Assembly: GCA_031254105.1 (NCBI GenBank)
Contig: JAIRVB010000043.1
Coordinates: forward strand, 1 to 64,000
Origin: Chitinispirillales bacterium
GTDB taxonomy: Bacteria; Fibrobacterota; Chitinivibrionia; Chitinivibrionales; Chitinispirillaceae
Reading direction: 5' to 3'
DNA length: 64,000 nt
Every line of letters starts with the position of its first letter. Position 1 is the stretch's first letter. The position numbers and the translations under genes were made by a program. This document shows, piece by piece, positions 33,982 to 42,656 of this stretch. The notes beneath the pieces are model-generated. The model saw only the letters and a program-made list of their open reading frames with translations, was not told the origin of the DNA and did no database searches.

Positions 33982-34013
33982 AATATACACAAACCTTACT
34001 GTTTGGGCAAGTA
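33982..34013 (-). promoter_or_regulatory. MarR gene promoter with operator-like dyad
   Basis: Minus-strand TTGCCC (34005-34010), 17-base spacer, TATATT (33982-33987). Overlapping the -35 is TACTG-N6-CAAGTA (33997-34013), a slightly degenerate form of the perfect ACTTG-N5-CAAGT dyad at 30771-30785. The arrangement suggests autorepression. Confidence 0.55.
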
Positions 34014-34079
34014 CCTTATTATTTTAAAATAGCAGCAACATCGGTCAGTTTTTTAATGAGGTAATGCGAGAAAAGCAAT

Positions 34080-34715
34080 TTATCCGAACTTACCTCTTTG
34101 AGGAATAATCTTTCTCCGGGAACCTACAAAAAATGTGCCCCAGGTAATAACCACCGCCAGCCCCATCGCCCCAACCACATCAAGCGGAAAATGCGCCCCT
34201 ACGTAAACTCTCGAATATCCAACTAAAGCGGCAACCAAAAATCCTGTCCAAAACCATCCGCCAAACAGGTAAAACAATATCATAGCGCCTGTAAACGCGG
34301 CGGCAGTATGTCCGGATGGAAAAGAGTACTTCTCCCGTACAGATCCAACTATATGTATCGTTGGTATGGGAGCTATTTTTTCTTTGGATGGCAAATCAAC
34401 CGCGGCGGCTTTGTATGACATATAAGAGATGGACTTATCTTCAAAATAGACAACCGGCCTCTGACGGTCTACCGTCACTTTTATTACCGTGACTGTACTT
34501 AGACAGATAGCTGACGCAATAGCTGTAAAGACAAATGTGTTCTTCAGATATTTTCTTGCTGCCTTTTTCAATACAATAGCAAACACTAAAGGCGCGCTCA
34601 CCCAGATTAGTCCCAACTGAGTTACAATCCAAAAGAAATGGTCAAAAAAGGGGGAATTATGTGAATTGATAATTAGAAAGAGAGAAGCGTCAAATGAGAG
34701 AAGCGTTTCCATCAC
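34080..34715 (-). CDS. PAP2-type membrane phosphatase
   Basis: 211 residues with about five membrane helices. The three PAP2 motifs are present: KVTVDRQRP, PSGHTAAAF, and YSRVYVGAHFPLDVVGA, holding the catalytic His and Asp. Such enzymes dephosphorylate undecaprenyl pyrophosphate or lipid phosphates on the outer face of the inner membrane. An insertion of about 25 residues sits between motifs 1 and 2. Monocistronic; the upstream spacer carries a CCGTCATCTCCGCGAAGGCG repeat. Confidence 0.88.
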   Translation of the reverse strand: MMETLLSFDASLFLIINSHNSPFFDHFFWIVTQLGLIWVSAPLVFAIVLKKAARKYLKNTFVFTAIASAICLSTVTVIKVTVDRQRPVVYFEDKSISYMSYKAAAVDLPSKEKIAPIPTIHIVGSVREKYSFPSGHTAAAFTGAMILFYLFGGWFWTGFLVAALVGYSRVYVGAHFPLDVVGAMGLAVVITWGTFFVGSRRKIIPQRGKFG

Positions 34716-34759
34716 AAAGCGGTCTCTCTTCTTTGTTAATGATTACTACTATGCCTGGC

Positions 34760-34797
34760 ATTCCGTCATCTCCGCGAAGGCGGAGATCCAATGTTCC
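34760..34797. repeat. CCGTCATnnCCGCGAAGGCGG repeat
   Basis: The sequence CCGTCATCTCCGCGAAGGCG followed by GAGATCCAATG contains a small stem-loop (CTCCGC/GCGGAG). A truncated copy is at 63949-63975. The motif is common in intergenic DNA of many bacteria. Confidence 0.5.
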
Positions 34798-34911
34798 TGT
34801 TTTCTTTTATCCGCGTATAAACTATAATACCAATACAAATTGAAGAACAATGCGGGCGGGTGACGTTAGGGTATTCATATTATATACGTAACGACCAATG
34901 GTCGTTCCCTA

Positions 34912-36438
34912 CTAATATGACTTGGCGAAAATCACCCTGCGCCCAGATTTCTCTCCGCTGATAACACACTTTCCGCTCTCTGCTTCACCGTCAAGAGGAA
35001 TACAGCGTATTGTCACATTCAAATCTTTCTTCACCTGCTCTTCAACCTGAGCGGAACCGTTCCAGTGGCTAAGCGCAAATCCGCCGTGCGTTTCCGGTTT
35101 CTCTTTATTTTTTGGAGTAAAGTAATCATAAAATTCATCTTTATTATCTATGATCTTCATATTACTATCCCTGAAGGCTTTAGCGCGCTCAAAAAGATTA
35201 TTCTGAATATCTGTTAAAATTCCGGAAACTTTACCCAAAAATTCTTCCCTCTGCATTCCGAAACGTTCCTTGCGGCTTTTGTCGCGTCTGCCGATAAACA
35301 CGGAATCTGAAGCTATATCGCGAGGGCCTATTTCAAGGTATAATGGAATCCCTTTTTTTATCCATGACCATACTTTATCCCCTCCCCTGCCTTCGCGTTT
35401 ATCAACTTCAGCTTCAATCGGCCTGCCATAGTACTGCACCGCTTTTAGCTGCGCCGCGAGTTTGTCACAATAATCAAATATTCCCGACGACCCCTCATCT
35501 CCATGCAGCACCGGCAGAATGACTACATGTGAAGGAGCAAGCCGCGGAGGTACAATGATCCCGTCATCATCCCCATGAGTCATGATAAGACCTCCGATGA
35601 GGCGGGTTGACACACCCCAGCTTGTAGTCCAGGCGTACTCCTCTTTACCCGCGCTGTCAAGAAACTTTATACCTGAGGCGTGAGAAAAATTCTGACCTAA
35701 AAAGTGCGACGTACCCGCCTGGAGCGCTTTACGATCCTGCATCATAGCCTCTATGGAATAGGTTGACACAGCCCCGGGAAACCGTTCCGATTCACTCTTC
35801 TCCCCCTTGATAACAGGCATAGCCATATAGTCCTGCGCAAAGGCGGAATACACCTCGAGCATCTTCATGGTTTCCTCTACCGCTTCCCGCGGAGTACTGT
35901 GAGCGGTATGCCCCTCCTGCCATAAAAACTCAGCGGTGCGAAGAAATAACCTTGTCCTCATCTCCCAGCGCACCACATTTGCCCATTGATTTATGAGAAG
36001 CGGCAGATCCCTGTAAGACTGAACCCATTGCGCAAACATCGCGCCTATTATGGTCTCGGATGTCGGGCGAACGATAAGAGGTTCCTCAAGTTCACCGGCA
36101 GGAATAAGCTTGCCGTCAGGGCCTGCCTGAAGCCTGTGGTGAGTGACAACCGCGCACTCCTTTGCAAACCCCTCTACGTGCTGAGCTTCTTTTTCAAGAA
36201 AACTTTTTGGAATAAAAAGCGGGAAGTATGCGTTTTTATGCCCGGTATCCTTAAACATCTTGTCAAGCACACGCTGGATATTTTCCCAAAGCGCATAACC
36301 CCATGGCTTAATAACCATGCAGCCGCGCACAGGAGAATGCTCAGCCAGATCAGCGGCTTTTATCACCTGCTGATACCACTCAGGATAATCTTCCTGACGC
36401 GTTGGATTTATAGCCGTCTTAACTGCTTTTCCCAACAT
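34912..36438 (-). CDS. proS: Proline--tRNA ligase, archaeal/eukaryotic type
   Basis: 508 residues, shorter than the roughly 570-residue bacterial form and lacking its editing insertion. It starts with AINPTRQEDYPEWYQQVIKA, with class II motifs in RPTSETIIGAMFAQWVQSYR and REGRGGDKVWSWIKKG. This is the ProRS type found in Archaea, Eukarya and a scattering of bacteria. The C-terminal end (CVISGEKSGRRVIFAKSY) retains the extended C-terminal zinc-type domain. Monocistronic, normal for the gene. Confidence 0.93.
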   Translation of the reverse strand: MLGKAVKTAINPTRQEDYPEWYQQVIKAADLAEHSPVRGCMVIKPWGYALWENIQRVLDKMFKDTGHKNAYFPLFIPKSFLEKEAQHVEGFAKECAVVTHHRLQAGPDGKLIPAGELEEPLIVRPTSETIIGAMFAQWVQSYRDLPLLINQWANVVRWEMRTRLFLRTAEFLWQEGHTAHSTPREAVEETMKMLEVYSAFAQDYMAMPVIKGEKSESERFPGAVSTYSIEAMMQDRKALQAGTSHFLGQNFSHASGIKFLDSAGKEEYAWTTSWGVSTRLIGGLIMTHGDDDGIIVPPRLAPSHVVILPVLHGDEGSSGIFDYCDKLAAQLKAVQYYGRPIEAEVDKREGRGGDKVWSWIKKGIPLYLEIGPRDIASDSVFIGRRDKSRKERFGMQREEFLGKVSGILTDIQNNLFERAKAFRDSNMKIIDNKDEFYDYFTPKNKEKPETHGGFALSHWNGSAQVEEQVKKDLNVTIRCIPLDGEAESGKCVISGEKSGRRVIFAKSY

Positions 36439-36689
36439 CTTTAATAGTGATCCTTTTTATGCAGGAATTTTCATTCCTTATTATTTAATAATTATTGTTG
36501 ACATGCGAGAGTCAATCATCCGCCCGCCGGGGCCGATGAAGCGTTATCCTTTCGTATGGAAAATAAGATTTGCGCGGGGAAACGGCGAGGTTTTTGTTTG
36601 AGCGGACAATGATGGTTCTGGTTTCAGGTATTGATCCGCAGTTTACTGATATTATATCTCCATTTATATCAATTAAAGAGAGCGGGTAT
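36439..36689. other. Intergenic region, possible coding relic
   Basis: No recognised gene. On the minus strand (about 36512-36690) an open stretch ends in ISVNCGSIPETRTIIVRSNK and ERITLHRPRRADD. It looks protein-like but has no family I can name and no ribosome binding site. It may be the tail of a lost gene. Confidence 0.3.
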
Positions 36690-36918
36690 ATGATCTCTGT
36701 AATCTCGCTAATCAATACAGAAACAATGAACTACCTCTCAGCAGAGCTGCGGGGTATTAATACCAGTGGATTCAAGTCTTTATATAGTGAAGCAAAGCTT
36801 CGGGGAATCAGACCCGCTGGGATTAAAAATACTTAAATAATATAACAAAAAAATATTTGATATATCTTTATTTCTGCATTTGCTTTGGGTTGATTGAAAA
36901 ATAAATTTACAGACTCAT
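36690..36918 (+). repeat. MITE-like intergenic element, copy 2, with internal repeats
   Basis: 229 bp. Left end ATGATCTCTGTAATCTCGCT then AATCAATACAGAAA; right end TTGATTGAAAAATAAATTTA then CAGACTCAT. The centre holds two degenerate direct repeats of about 36 bp, one near 36739 (GCAGAGCTGCGGGGTATTAA) and one near 36790 (GCAAAGCTTCGGGGAATCAG). Longer than the other copies because of this insert. Confidence 0.6.
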
Positions 36919-37112
36919 TAAAAAGGCTGCTCATTTTAGGCGTTCTTTTTTTAATTATGGGCATAAATCAGCGCCTTCCCAGCGCGTCTTTATATATTTT
37001 TCTTTTTTGAAGCGTGATATTTTCGCGCTTACTTAAATAAAAGTAACGGATTAAAAAAGTGTGCGCAAACGCGGCAGTATAGGAATTCCCATAATAATTT
37101 AGACTTTGAATT
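36919..37112. other. Spacer upstream of murB
   Basis: A+T-rich, about 190 bases. Contains a candidate promoter region for murB; no conserved motif or structure recognised. Confidence 0.3.
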
Positions 37113-38063
37113 ATGTTAAATCTGTTTGAAAACATTCCTCTTAAAGATAAAACCTCTTACAAAATCGGCGGCGCGGCGAAATTTTATTCTGAGCCTCGCT
37201 CTGAAGAGGAGATAATTGAGCTTTACAGATTCGCCTTACAACGCGGACTTTCGGTGTTTGTTCTGGGTAACGGCTCAAATGTTGTAGTAAGCGATGAGGG
37301 GCTTGATGGGCTTGTAATTAATTTGTCCGTAAACTTCTCGAAGCTTGATTGGGATGGTTCGTCCGCGTTAGTGTCAAGCGGTTTTAGTCTTGATGAGCTG
37401 GCCGAGGCAGCCGCGCAAAAAAGATTCGGCGGAATGGAGGAGCTTTCGGGAATTCCGGGAACCATAGGCGGCGCGGTTGTAATGAACGCTGGCGCGTTTA
37501 ATACCGAAATCAGCCATACGCTTCGCAGCGTGCGTATTCTTAAAATATCAACTCTAACGATAGAGACAATACCCGCGTCAGAACTTGCGTTTGGATACAG
37601 GCAAAGCGCTATAAAAAACAGCGGCAATCTGGTGCTTTCCGCAATATTCGATTTTAAATTATCACCGGATGCCACGCAAATCAGACAGCGGATTCTAGAT
37701 AAAAGAGAGCAAAAGCAACCGCTTGACTTTCCTAACTGCGGAAGCGTTTTCAAACGCCCCCCCGGTAATTACGCGGGAACGCTCATTGAGTCCTGCGGCC
37801 TCAAAGGTTTTAAAGCAGGCGGAGCTATGGTCTCTCCCAAACACGCTAATTTCATAGTTAATACCGGTAACGCTCTTGCAGAGGATGTAAGGAGCGTAAT
37901 ACTGCACATACAGAAAACAGTTTTTGACAAGACAGGTATTCTTCTTGAACCGGAAGTGATTTTTATTGGTAAATTTAGCTTTTCCCTTTTAGATGTTTTT
38001 GCTGGGGGCGTTGCGGGGGAGTGTCCCCCGTCAAAGGCCGGCGAAGCCCGGCCCCCATATTAA
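37113..38063 (+). CDS. murB: UDP-N-acetylenolpyruvoylglucosamine reductase
   Basis: FAD- and NADPH-dependent second step of UDP-MurNAc synthesis, product partner of MurA. The FAD-binding motifs TSYKIGGAAKFYSEP and GNGSNVVVSDEGLDG, the core SGIPGTIGGAVVMNAGAF, and the type II signature CGSVFKRPPGNYAGTLIE with AMVSPKHANFIVN are present. Family members end near EPEVIFIGKF; the extra 24 residues here (SFSLLDVFAGGVAGECPPSK onward) are translated from a G+C-rich intergenic hairpin repeat that has replaced the original stop. Function is probably unaffected. Confidence 0.94.
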   Translation: MLNLFENIPLKDKTSYKIGGAAKFYSEPRSEEEIIELYRFALQRGLSVFVLGNGSNVVVSDEGLDGLVINLSVNFSKLDWDGSSALVSSGFSLDELAEAAAQKRFGGMEELSGIPGTIGGAVVMNAGAFNTEISHTLRSVRILKISTLTIETIPASELAFGYRQSAIKNSGNLVLSAIFDFKLSPDATQIRQRILDKREQKQPLDFPNCGSVFKRPPGNYAGTLIESCGLKGFKAGGAMVSPKHANFIVNTGNALAEDVRSVILHIQKTVFDKTGILLEPEVIFIGKFSFSLLDVFAGGVAGECPPSKAGEARPPY

Positions 38064-38196
38064 GATTTTGATTTTTTATTTTGAGTTTTTTATTTTGAAT
38101 TTATCTTTTGATTTTAATTTTTCATTTTCAATCAAACAGCGGAACGATCAACAAGGTTCCTTACATTAGATTTTTACGGGGAAATAAAATTTTTAT

Positions 38197-38832
38197 ATGA
38201 ATATGAAATACGAAAAATTCATCACCGGCCCTCTCCAGGTAAATACATATGTTGTCACTCATCCGAACAGCGGCAGCTGCGTCATTATTGACCCGTCAAA
38301 TGGATGCGGTGAGGTTATTTCTTATATACGCGGCGAATCCTTGCAGCCATGCGCGGTATTGTTGACTCACGGCCATTTTGACCATATCATGGGTCTCACT
38401 GAAATAATTGACAGATTTAATGATATCCCTGTTTATATTCACGCCGCTGACCAGTCTTTCCTTACTGACCCGGTTAAAAACGGCTCGCTGCTTGTACTTG
38501 GAGAAAACTTTTCATTTACAAAACCTTCATCGCTTCTCCCTGAGGGAACGATGAACATCTCTACATTTACATTTGATGTTATTCACCTGCCGGGGCACAC
38601 TCCGGGCGGGTGCGCTTTTCTTTTTGAGCGGTACTGCTTTTGCGGAGACGCTGTATTCGCCGGATCTATAGGAAGAACCGATCTGCCGGAAGGGAACTAT
38701 GAGCAGTTGATATCCGCAATACAGAAAAAAATCCTGACTCTCCCCCCAAATACTGTTCTTTGCCCCGGACATGGCGGCAGAACAACCGTAGACAGAGAAA
38801 AACGCCTGAACCCATTCCTGCAGGAAAGCTGA
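38197..38832 (+). CDS. Metallo-beta-lactamase-fold hydrolase (glyoxalase II-like)
   Basis: 211 residues. It has the MBL zinc motif LTHGHFDHIMG (HxHxDH), LPGHTPGGCAF, FCGDAVFAGSIGRTD and the final LCPGHGGRTT. This set matches YcbL/GloB-like hydrolases that act on thioesters. No signal peptide. The ribosome binding site is weak. It is followed after six bases by the Xer recombinase gene, so the two are probably co-transcribed. Confidence 0.88.
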   Translation: MNMKYEKFITGPLQVNTYVVTHPNSGSCVIIDPSNGCGEVISYIRGESLQPCAVLLTHGHFDHIMGLTEIIDRFNDIPVYIHAADQSFLTDPVKNGSLLVLGENFSFTKPSSLLPEGTMNISTFTFDVIHLPGHTPGGCAFLFERYCFCGDAVFAGSIGRTDLPEGNYEQLISAIQKKILTLPPNTVLCPGHGGRTTVDREKRLNPFLQES

Positions 38833-38838
38833 TAAAAG

Positions 38839-39759
38839 ATGGCTGAAATGCCTTTTCTTGAACCTTATATGGCTTATCTGCAGCTTGAAAAAACTCTTAG
38901 CGCAAACACGTCTGTTTCTTACCGTTTTGATTTACAAAGGCTTGCTGGTTTCCTTAAACAAAATGATACTCTTGATTTGCAAAAAGTAACGCCGCCGCTT
39001 CTTTCCGAGTATATAATGCTGCTATACGATTTAGGATTTGCGGCAACCTCTATTCAACGTAATATCTCCTCTATGAAAAGTTTCTTCGCGTTTCTGGCTT
39101 CGGAAGGCAATATCGCTTCCGATCCCACGGAACTTCTTGAGGCTCCCAAAACCTCAAGGACTTTACCGTCGGTTTTGTCCGTTGAGGAGATTGATTTGTT
39201 AGTTGGCGCTATAGATTTTAAAAAAAGAAACGGTATACGCGACAGAGCGATTATTGAGACTCTTTACGCTACCGGGATGAGGGTCTCCGAGCTGTGCGGA
39301 TTTGCGATGGAGCAGCTCTTAGAGAAAGATGGGCTTGTGCGCGTATTTGGCAAAGGCTCCAAGGAGCGCATTGTTCCTATTGGCGGCAGCGCGTTATACT
39401 GGATTGCCCAGTATCTTGATAAAGAACGGTTCTGCATTGCAAAGCCGGATTCCGGCAGCGCGATGTTTCTTAATTTTCGCGGCAAACCTTTTTCACGTAT
39501 GGGTATTTGGAAGCTCATCCGCCAGTACGCCCAGGCCGCGGGGATACAAAAGGAGATCTCTCCGCATACTTTTCGTCACTCGTTCGCCACACACCTCCTT
39601 GAGGGCGGCGCGGACATTCGTACTGTTCAGGAGATGCTTGGGCACTCAAATATTGTTACAACAGAAATCTATACTCATGTTGACAGAGAGTATCTAAAGG
39701 AGATACACCGGAGTTTTCATCCACGTTGTCAGCGCGGCGTCATAGACGCCGCGATTTAA
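38839..39759 (+). CDS. xerD: Site-specific tyrosine recombinase XerC/XerD family
   Basis: 306 residues, the size of XerD. An N-terminal SAM-like core-binding domain (FLEPYMAYLQLEKTLSANTS) precedes the catalytic domain. Catalytic residues are visible: Arg in YATGMRVSELCG, Lys in FGKGSKERIVPIG, His-x-x-Arg in SPHTFRHSFATHLLEGGADI, His in MLGHSNIVTT and Tyr in EIYTHV. Housekeeping Xer enzymes resolve chromosome dimers at dif; the LLEGGADIRTVQEMLGH string fits XerD best. No dif-like site was recognised nearby. Confidence 0.9.
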   Translation: MAEMPFLEPYMAYLQLEKTLSANTSVSYRFDLQRLAGFLKQNDTLDLQKVTPPLLSEYIMLLYDLGFAATSIQRNISSMKSFFAFLASEGNIASDPTELLEAPKTSRTLPSVLSVEEIDLLVGAIDFKKRNGIRDRAIIETLYATGMRVSELCGFAMEQLLEKDGLVRVFGKGSKERIVPIGGSALYWIAQYLDKERFCIAKPDSGSAMFLNFRGKPFSRMGIWKLIRQYAQAAGIQKEISPHTFRHSFATHLLEGGADIRTVQEMLGHSNIVTTEIYTHVDREYLKEIHRSFHPRCQRGVIDAAI

Positions 39760-39861
39760 ATTTACAAACCATACAACACAATACGCTTATTGTTCGAACT
39801 CAATGTAATACGCGCATGACATGGAAGCAAAAAAGTGTTGGCGGAATTTTTGAAATAAAGT

Positions 39862-40064
39862 AATTTTTTAATAAGAATTACAAAAAGAAATACAACCAAA
39901 AAGACATCAGCGTGGTAAAAAGAAGCTTAGTTTACTTTGATGACGTTACTGAAAGCAACTGGGCATCCGTAAAGCTACTTAAAGGCGCATTGTCTGCGGA
40001 AAAAGTGAAACAAGCAATAATAAATGAAGTGAATAACTACAATGCTGAAGCTGGTGTTGAATGA
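39862..40064 (+). pseudogene. C-terminal fragment resembling AbiEii-type nucleotidyltransferase
   Basis: An open stretch of about 67 codons with no ATG; a GTG at 39912 would give 50 residues. It reads KKKYNQKDISVVKRSLVYFD then DVTESNWASVKLLKGALSAE and a short helical end. The LKSLVYFDD.E...W..VK pattern is that of the C-terminal end of AbiEii/AbiGii toxins of type IV toxin-antitoxin systems. No N-terminal catalytic domain and no antitoxin gene are present. Motif-based, so only moderately sure. Confidence 0.35.
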
Positions 40065-40139
40065 TGGAATCCTGATAAACGCAGAAATGCGGGAAACGCA
40101 GCCCATAATTTATATTTACTACCTGATTAACCATTAATA

Positions 40140-40190
40140 ATTAACTGTCCCAGTATGGGCATTGCGCGCAGCGCCCTTTTTATCCGAATC
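40140..40190. repeat. GGGC-type hairpin before the HAD gene
   Basis: GGGCATTGCGCGCAGCGCCC followed by TTTTTAT (40156-40183). Near-perfect dyad with a T-run, so it can act as a terminator on the plus strand. It belongs to the variable-arm GGGC family. Confidence 0.45.
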
Positions 40191-40198
40191 AGAAAACC

Positions 40199-40867
40199 AT
40201 GAAAGATTACAAATACTACCTCTTTGACGCCGACGGAACCCTTTTTGACACAACGGAGATGATCTACCGATGTTTTGAGCACTCGTTCGACCGCTTTAAG
40301 CTGCGGCAGGTTCCATCTGATCTGGTTTATACAAAGATAGGGCTGCCTTTACGACAACAGCTTGAGGTGTACGCAGGCCCTGTAAGCGATGAGTTTTATG
40401 AAGAGTACAGGAGCGTTCATATGACCTATCAATTGTCAATTTACAAAGATTTTATTAAACTTTTCCCAAATGTTTCAGATACTCTTTACAAACTCAAGGC
40501 CTGCGGCAAGAGATGCGCGGTAGTATCCTCGCGGCTTAAGGATACTCTGATACTGTTTCTTGAAGAGACAAACATCTCACATTATTTTGATATTATTATG
40601 TCGCCGGAAGGTACGGCTTTCCACAAACCACATCCCGAACCGGCGGTTAAGGTTCTGGAACAGTTTGGCTGCCGAAGAGCTGAGGAAGGTTTATTTATTG
40701 GAGATGCTTCATTTGATATCGAATGCGGGGCCGCAGCCGGTATGGACACTGCGTTTGTTGAGTGGAGCCGCTGCAAAGCGGAATTATTGCCTGTAAAGCC
40801 GACATATGTTATTAAAGAGATGAAAGAACTTTTGACGAGAGATTCGGTGGAAGAGCTCTATGATTGA
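40199..40867 (+). CDS. HAD-superfamily phosphatase (phosphoglycolate phosphatase-like)
   Basis: 222 residues of HAD subfamily IA. Motif I is FDADGTLFDTTEM (nucleophile Asp), motif II is the Ser in AVVSSRLKDT, motif III is the Lys in FHKPHPEPAV, and motif IV is FIGDASFDIECGAAAG. A helical cap domain lies between motifs I and II. Substrate unknown; Gph- or PpaX-like candidates. Its last eight bases overlap the ABC ATPase gene, so the three genes 40199-42394 form an operon. Confidence 0.85.
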   Translation: MKDYKYYLFDADGTLFDTTEMIYRCFEHSFDRFKLRQVPSDLVYTKIGLPLRQQLEVYAGPVSDEFYEEYRSVHMTYQLSIYKDFIKLFPNVSDTLYKLKACGKRCAVVSSRLKDTLILFLEETNISHYFDIIMSPEGTAFHKPHPEPAVKVLEQFGCRRAEEGLFIGDASFDIECGAAAGMDTAFVEWSRCKAELLPVKPTYVIKEMKELLTRDSVEELYD

Positions 40868-41585
40868 GTTGGTTAAAGTGATAAAGAGATACGGCCGATC
40901 CTACGCTCTTGACAGTGTATCGCTTAAGGTTTCACCCGGAGAGGCTTTCGCGCTTCTGGGGCCTAACGGCGCGGGCAAGACCAGTATTATAAGGATACTT
41001 CTTGGATTCACCAAAGCTGACGCCGGAGTTGCAAAAGTAAATAGCATCTCTGTTAAGTCAAAGCATTCCCGCGTTGGTGTAGGATATCTGCCCGAAGTGG
41101 TGAGATTCCCTGGCCATCTTGACGCTCCCGCCTTTCTTCGCAGAACCGCTGCTCTTAAATGTAAAGGTACCGACATCAATGCTCAGATAATGCCTTTACT
41201 TGAAAAGACAGGCCTTGGCGGAAAAGAGAAACAAAAAATCGGAAGCTATTCAAAAGGGATGATGCAGCGGCTTGGACTTGCGTCCGCGCTGCTTTGCGGT
41301 ACCCGCCTGCTCATTCTTGATGAGCCGACCGCGGGCCTTGATCCAATAAGAACCAGAGAACTCCGCCTTATTCTGCAGGAGTTGAAGGACAGAGGTATTA
41401 CCATACTGGTAAATTCTCATATGCTTTCAGAGGTAGAGAGGCTTTGCGACAGCGCCGCGATACTGAACCGCGGAAAAGTTCTTGCCGCGGGCAGGCTCAC
41501 GGAGATAATAGGCAAAGATGAGAGTTTGGAGGATGCGTTTATAAAATATGTGAACTCTGACAGAAGCCGCGGGGAGGGATCTTGA
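40860..41585 (+). CDS. ABC transporter ATP-binding protein
   Basis: 241 residues. Walker A GPNGAGKTSIIR, Q-loop region GYLPEVVRF, signature SYSKGMMQRLGLA (KGMMQR instead of GGQQQR, as in NatA/CcmA-type ATPases), Walker B LLILDEPTAGLD, switch His in LVNSHMLSEVE. Works with the six-helix permease encoded next. Overlaps both neighbours (8 and 4 bases). Confidence 0.88.
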   Translation: MIELVKVIKRYGRSYALDSVSLKVSPGEAFALLGPNGAGKTSIIRILLGFTKADAGVAKVNSISVKSKHSRVGVGYLPEVVRFPGHLDAPAFLRRTAALKCKGTDINAQIMPLLEKTGLGGKEKQKIGSYSKGMMQRLGLASALLCGTRLLILDEPTAGLDPIRTRELRLILQELKDRGITILVNSHMLSEVERLCDSAAILNRGKVLAAGRLTEIIGKDESLEDAFIKYVNSDRSRGEGS

Positions 41586-42394
41586 ATCCGCTCATCATTT
41601 TGAAAATAGCGGGGTATACCGCAGTGGACGAACTGCGCGGCAGGGGATTTGCCGTTCTGACAGGGTTATCAATTCTTGCAATTATTTTTATGAGAGGATG
41701 CTTCGGCGGAGAAGTTACAATAAACGGTCAGCAGCAGAGCGCCGCTGAACTTGGATGGCATCTCTCCTTTATCGCTTATCACCTCATATCCGTAATCGGT
41801 ATGGTAATGGCAATTTTAATTTCGATGCGTCTGTTCGTTCATGACAACTCCGCAGGCTCGGCGGTTAATATACTTTCGGGAGCTATTAACAGAAGAGAAT
41901 ACATTATTGGAAAATGCGCCGGTGTCTGGTTTCTCAGTTCCCTGTTTATGGTCTTACTTCATTTTACCGTTTTTATCATAGTATTACTTAATGTAAACGG
42001 CAGCGTTCCTGGATTTATGACAGCATCTTTAATATCCACGCTGAATGTGCTTGTCATAACGCTTGCAGTGCTTGCGTTAAGCATGGTTTCTTCAGATATT
42101 GTCGCGGCTCTGTTTGCTATCATCATGATCTCGGTTTCTTTTATCTCCGATACCGCAAATATTGTTTTTAGTTCCGGAGCGCTCAGACACTTTATGCCGC
42201 AAGCGGATGCGGCGGCTATAGCTTTATGGAGAGTACTGTGGCCTAAAATCGGTAACCTGCAATTCGGCGCGGTTTCTATGATGCAAAGCGGGCAGCTTGA
42301 CGTTCTGATTAATTCCGCGTTGAATTTGCTGGCTTATGCGGTCATATTTGGGCTGCTGCTTGATTGGAAGTTTCGTAGCGTGGAGATACGATAA
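41582..42394 (+). CDS. ABC transporter permease (ABC-2 / NosY-like)
   Basis: 270 residues with six hydrophobic helices. It starts with TTG overlapping the ATPase stop (TTGA). N-terminal AGYTAVDELRGRGFAVLTGL and a central block SGAINRREYIIGKCAGVWFL fit NosY/ABC-2 subunits, in which the REYIIGK loop contacts the ATPase. With its ATPase it forms an exporter or membrane-remodelling complex of unknown substrate. Confidence 0.82.
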   Translation: MNPLIILKIAGYTAVDELRGRGFAVLTGLSILAIIFMRGCFGGEVTINGQQQSAAELGWHLSFIAYHLISVIGMVMAILISMRLFVHDNSAGSAVNILSGAINRREYIIGKCAGVWFLSSLFMVLLHFTVFIIVLLNVNGSVPGFMTASLISTLNVLVITLAVLALSMVSSDIVAALFAIIMISVSFISDTANIVFSSGALRHFMPQADAAAIALWRVLWPKIGNLQFGAVSMMQSGQLDVLINSALNLLAYAVIFGLLLDWKFRSVEIR

Positions 42395-42426
42395 AGCTCG
42401 AAAAAAATTAAGAATTGGAATAGATA

Positions 42427-42600
42427 ATGAATAGTTTTTATGCTGCAAATTATCGAAAAATGATTGTTTGGCAGAAAGCTATGGATGTAACAATTGCTAT
42501 CTATTCACATTGTAAGAAATTACCAAAAATGGAGATGTATGCTCTGCCAGAGCAAACGAAAGAGCATCTGTATCAATACCGTCAAATATAGTAATTTCGT
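42427..42600 (+). pseudogene. Four-helix-bundle (23S rRNA IVS-type) protein, frameshifted
   Basis: The first 40 residues (NYRKMIVWQKAMDVTIAIYS, then KKLPKMEMYAL) are the standard start of the 23S rRNA intervening-sequence/AVD-like four-helix protein. After about 42548 homology jumps to another frame (NERASVSIPSNI, the family's RAAVSIPSNIAEG motif) and ends soon after. At most a third of the gene is left. Such genes are usually mobile passengers or diversity-generating retroelement accessories. Confidence 0.65.
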
Positions 42601-42656
42601 TTTTTGTAGTTCATGACCATAAAACATAACCTTTAAACCATGAGTTCTATCACCCT

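Noticed and set aside
38064-38135. TTTTGATTTTAATTTT low-complexity tract as a regulatory element or origin
   Set aside because: It is a degenerate A+T repeat with no DnaA-box-like motifs; a similar reverse-complement tract occurs at 20530-20565, so it is most likely repeat debris.
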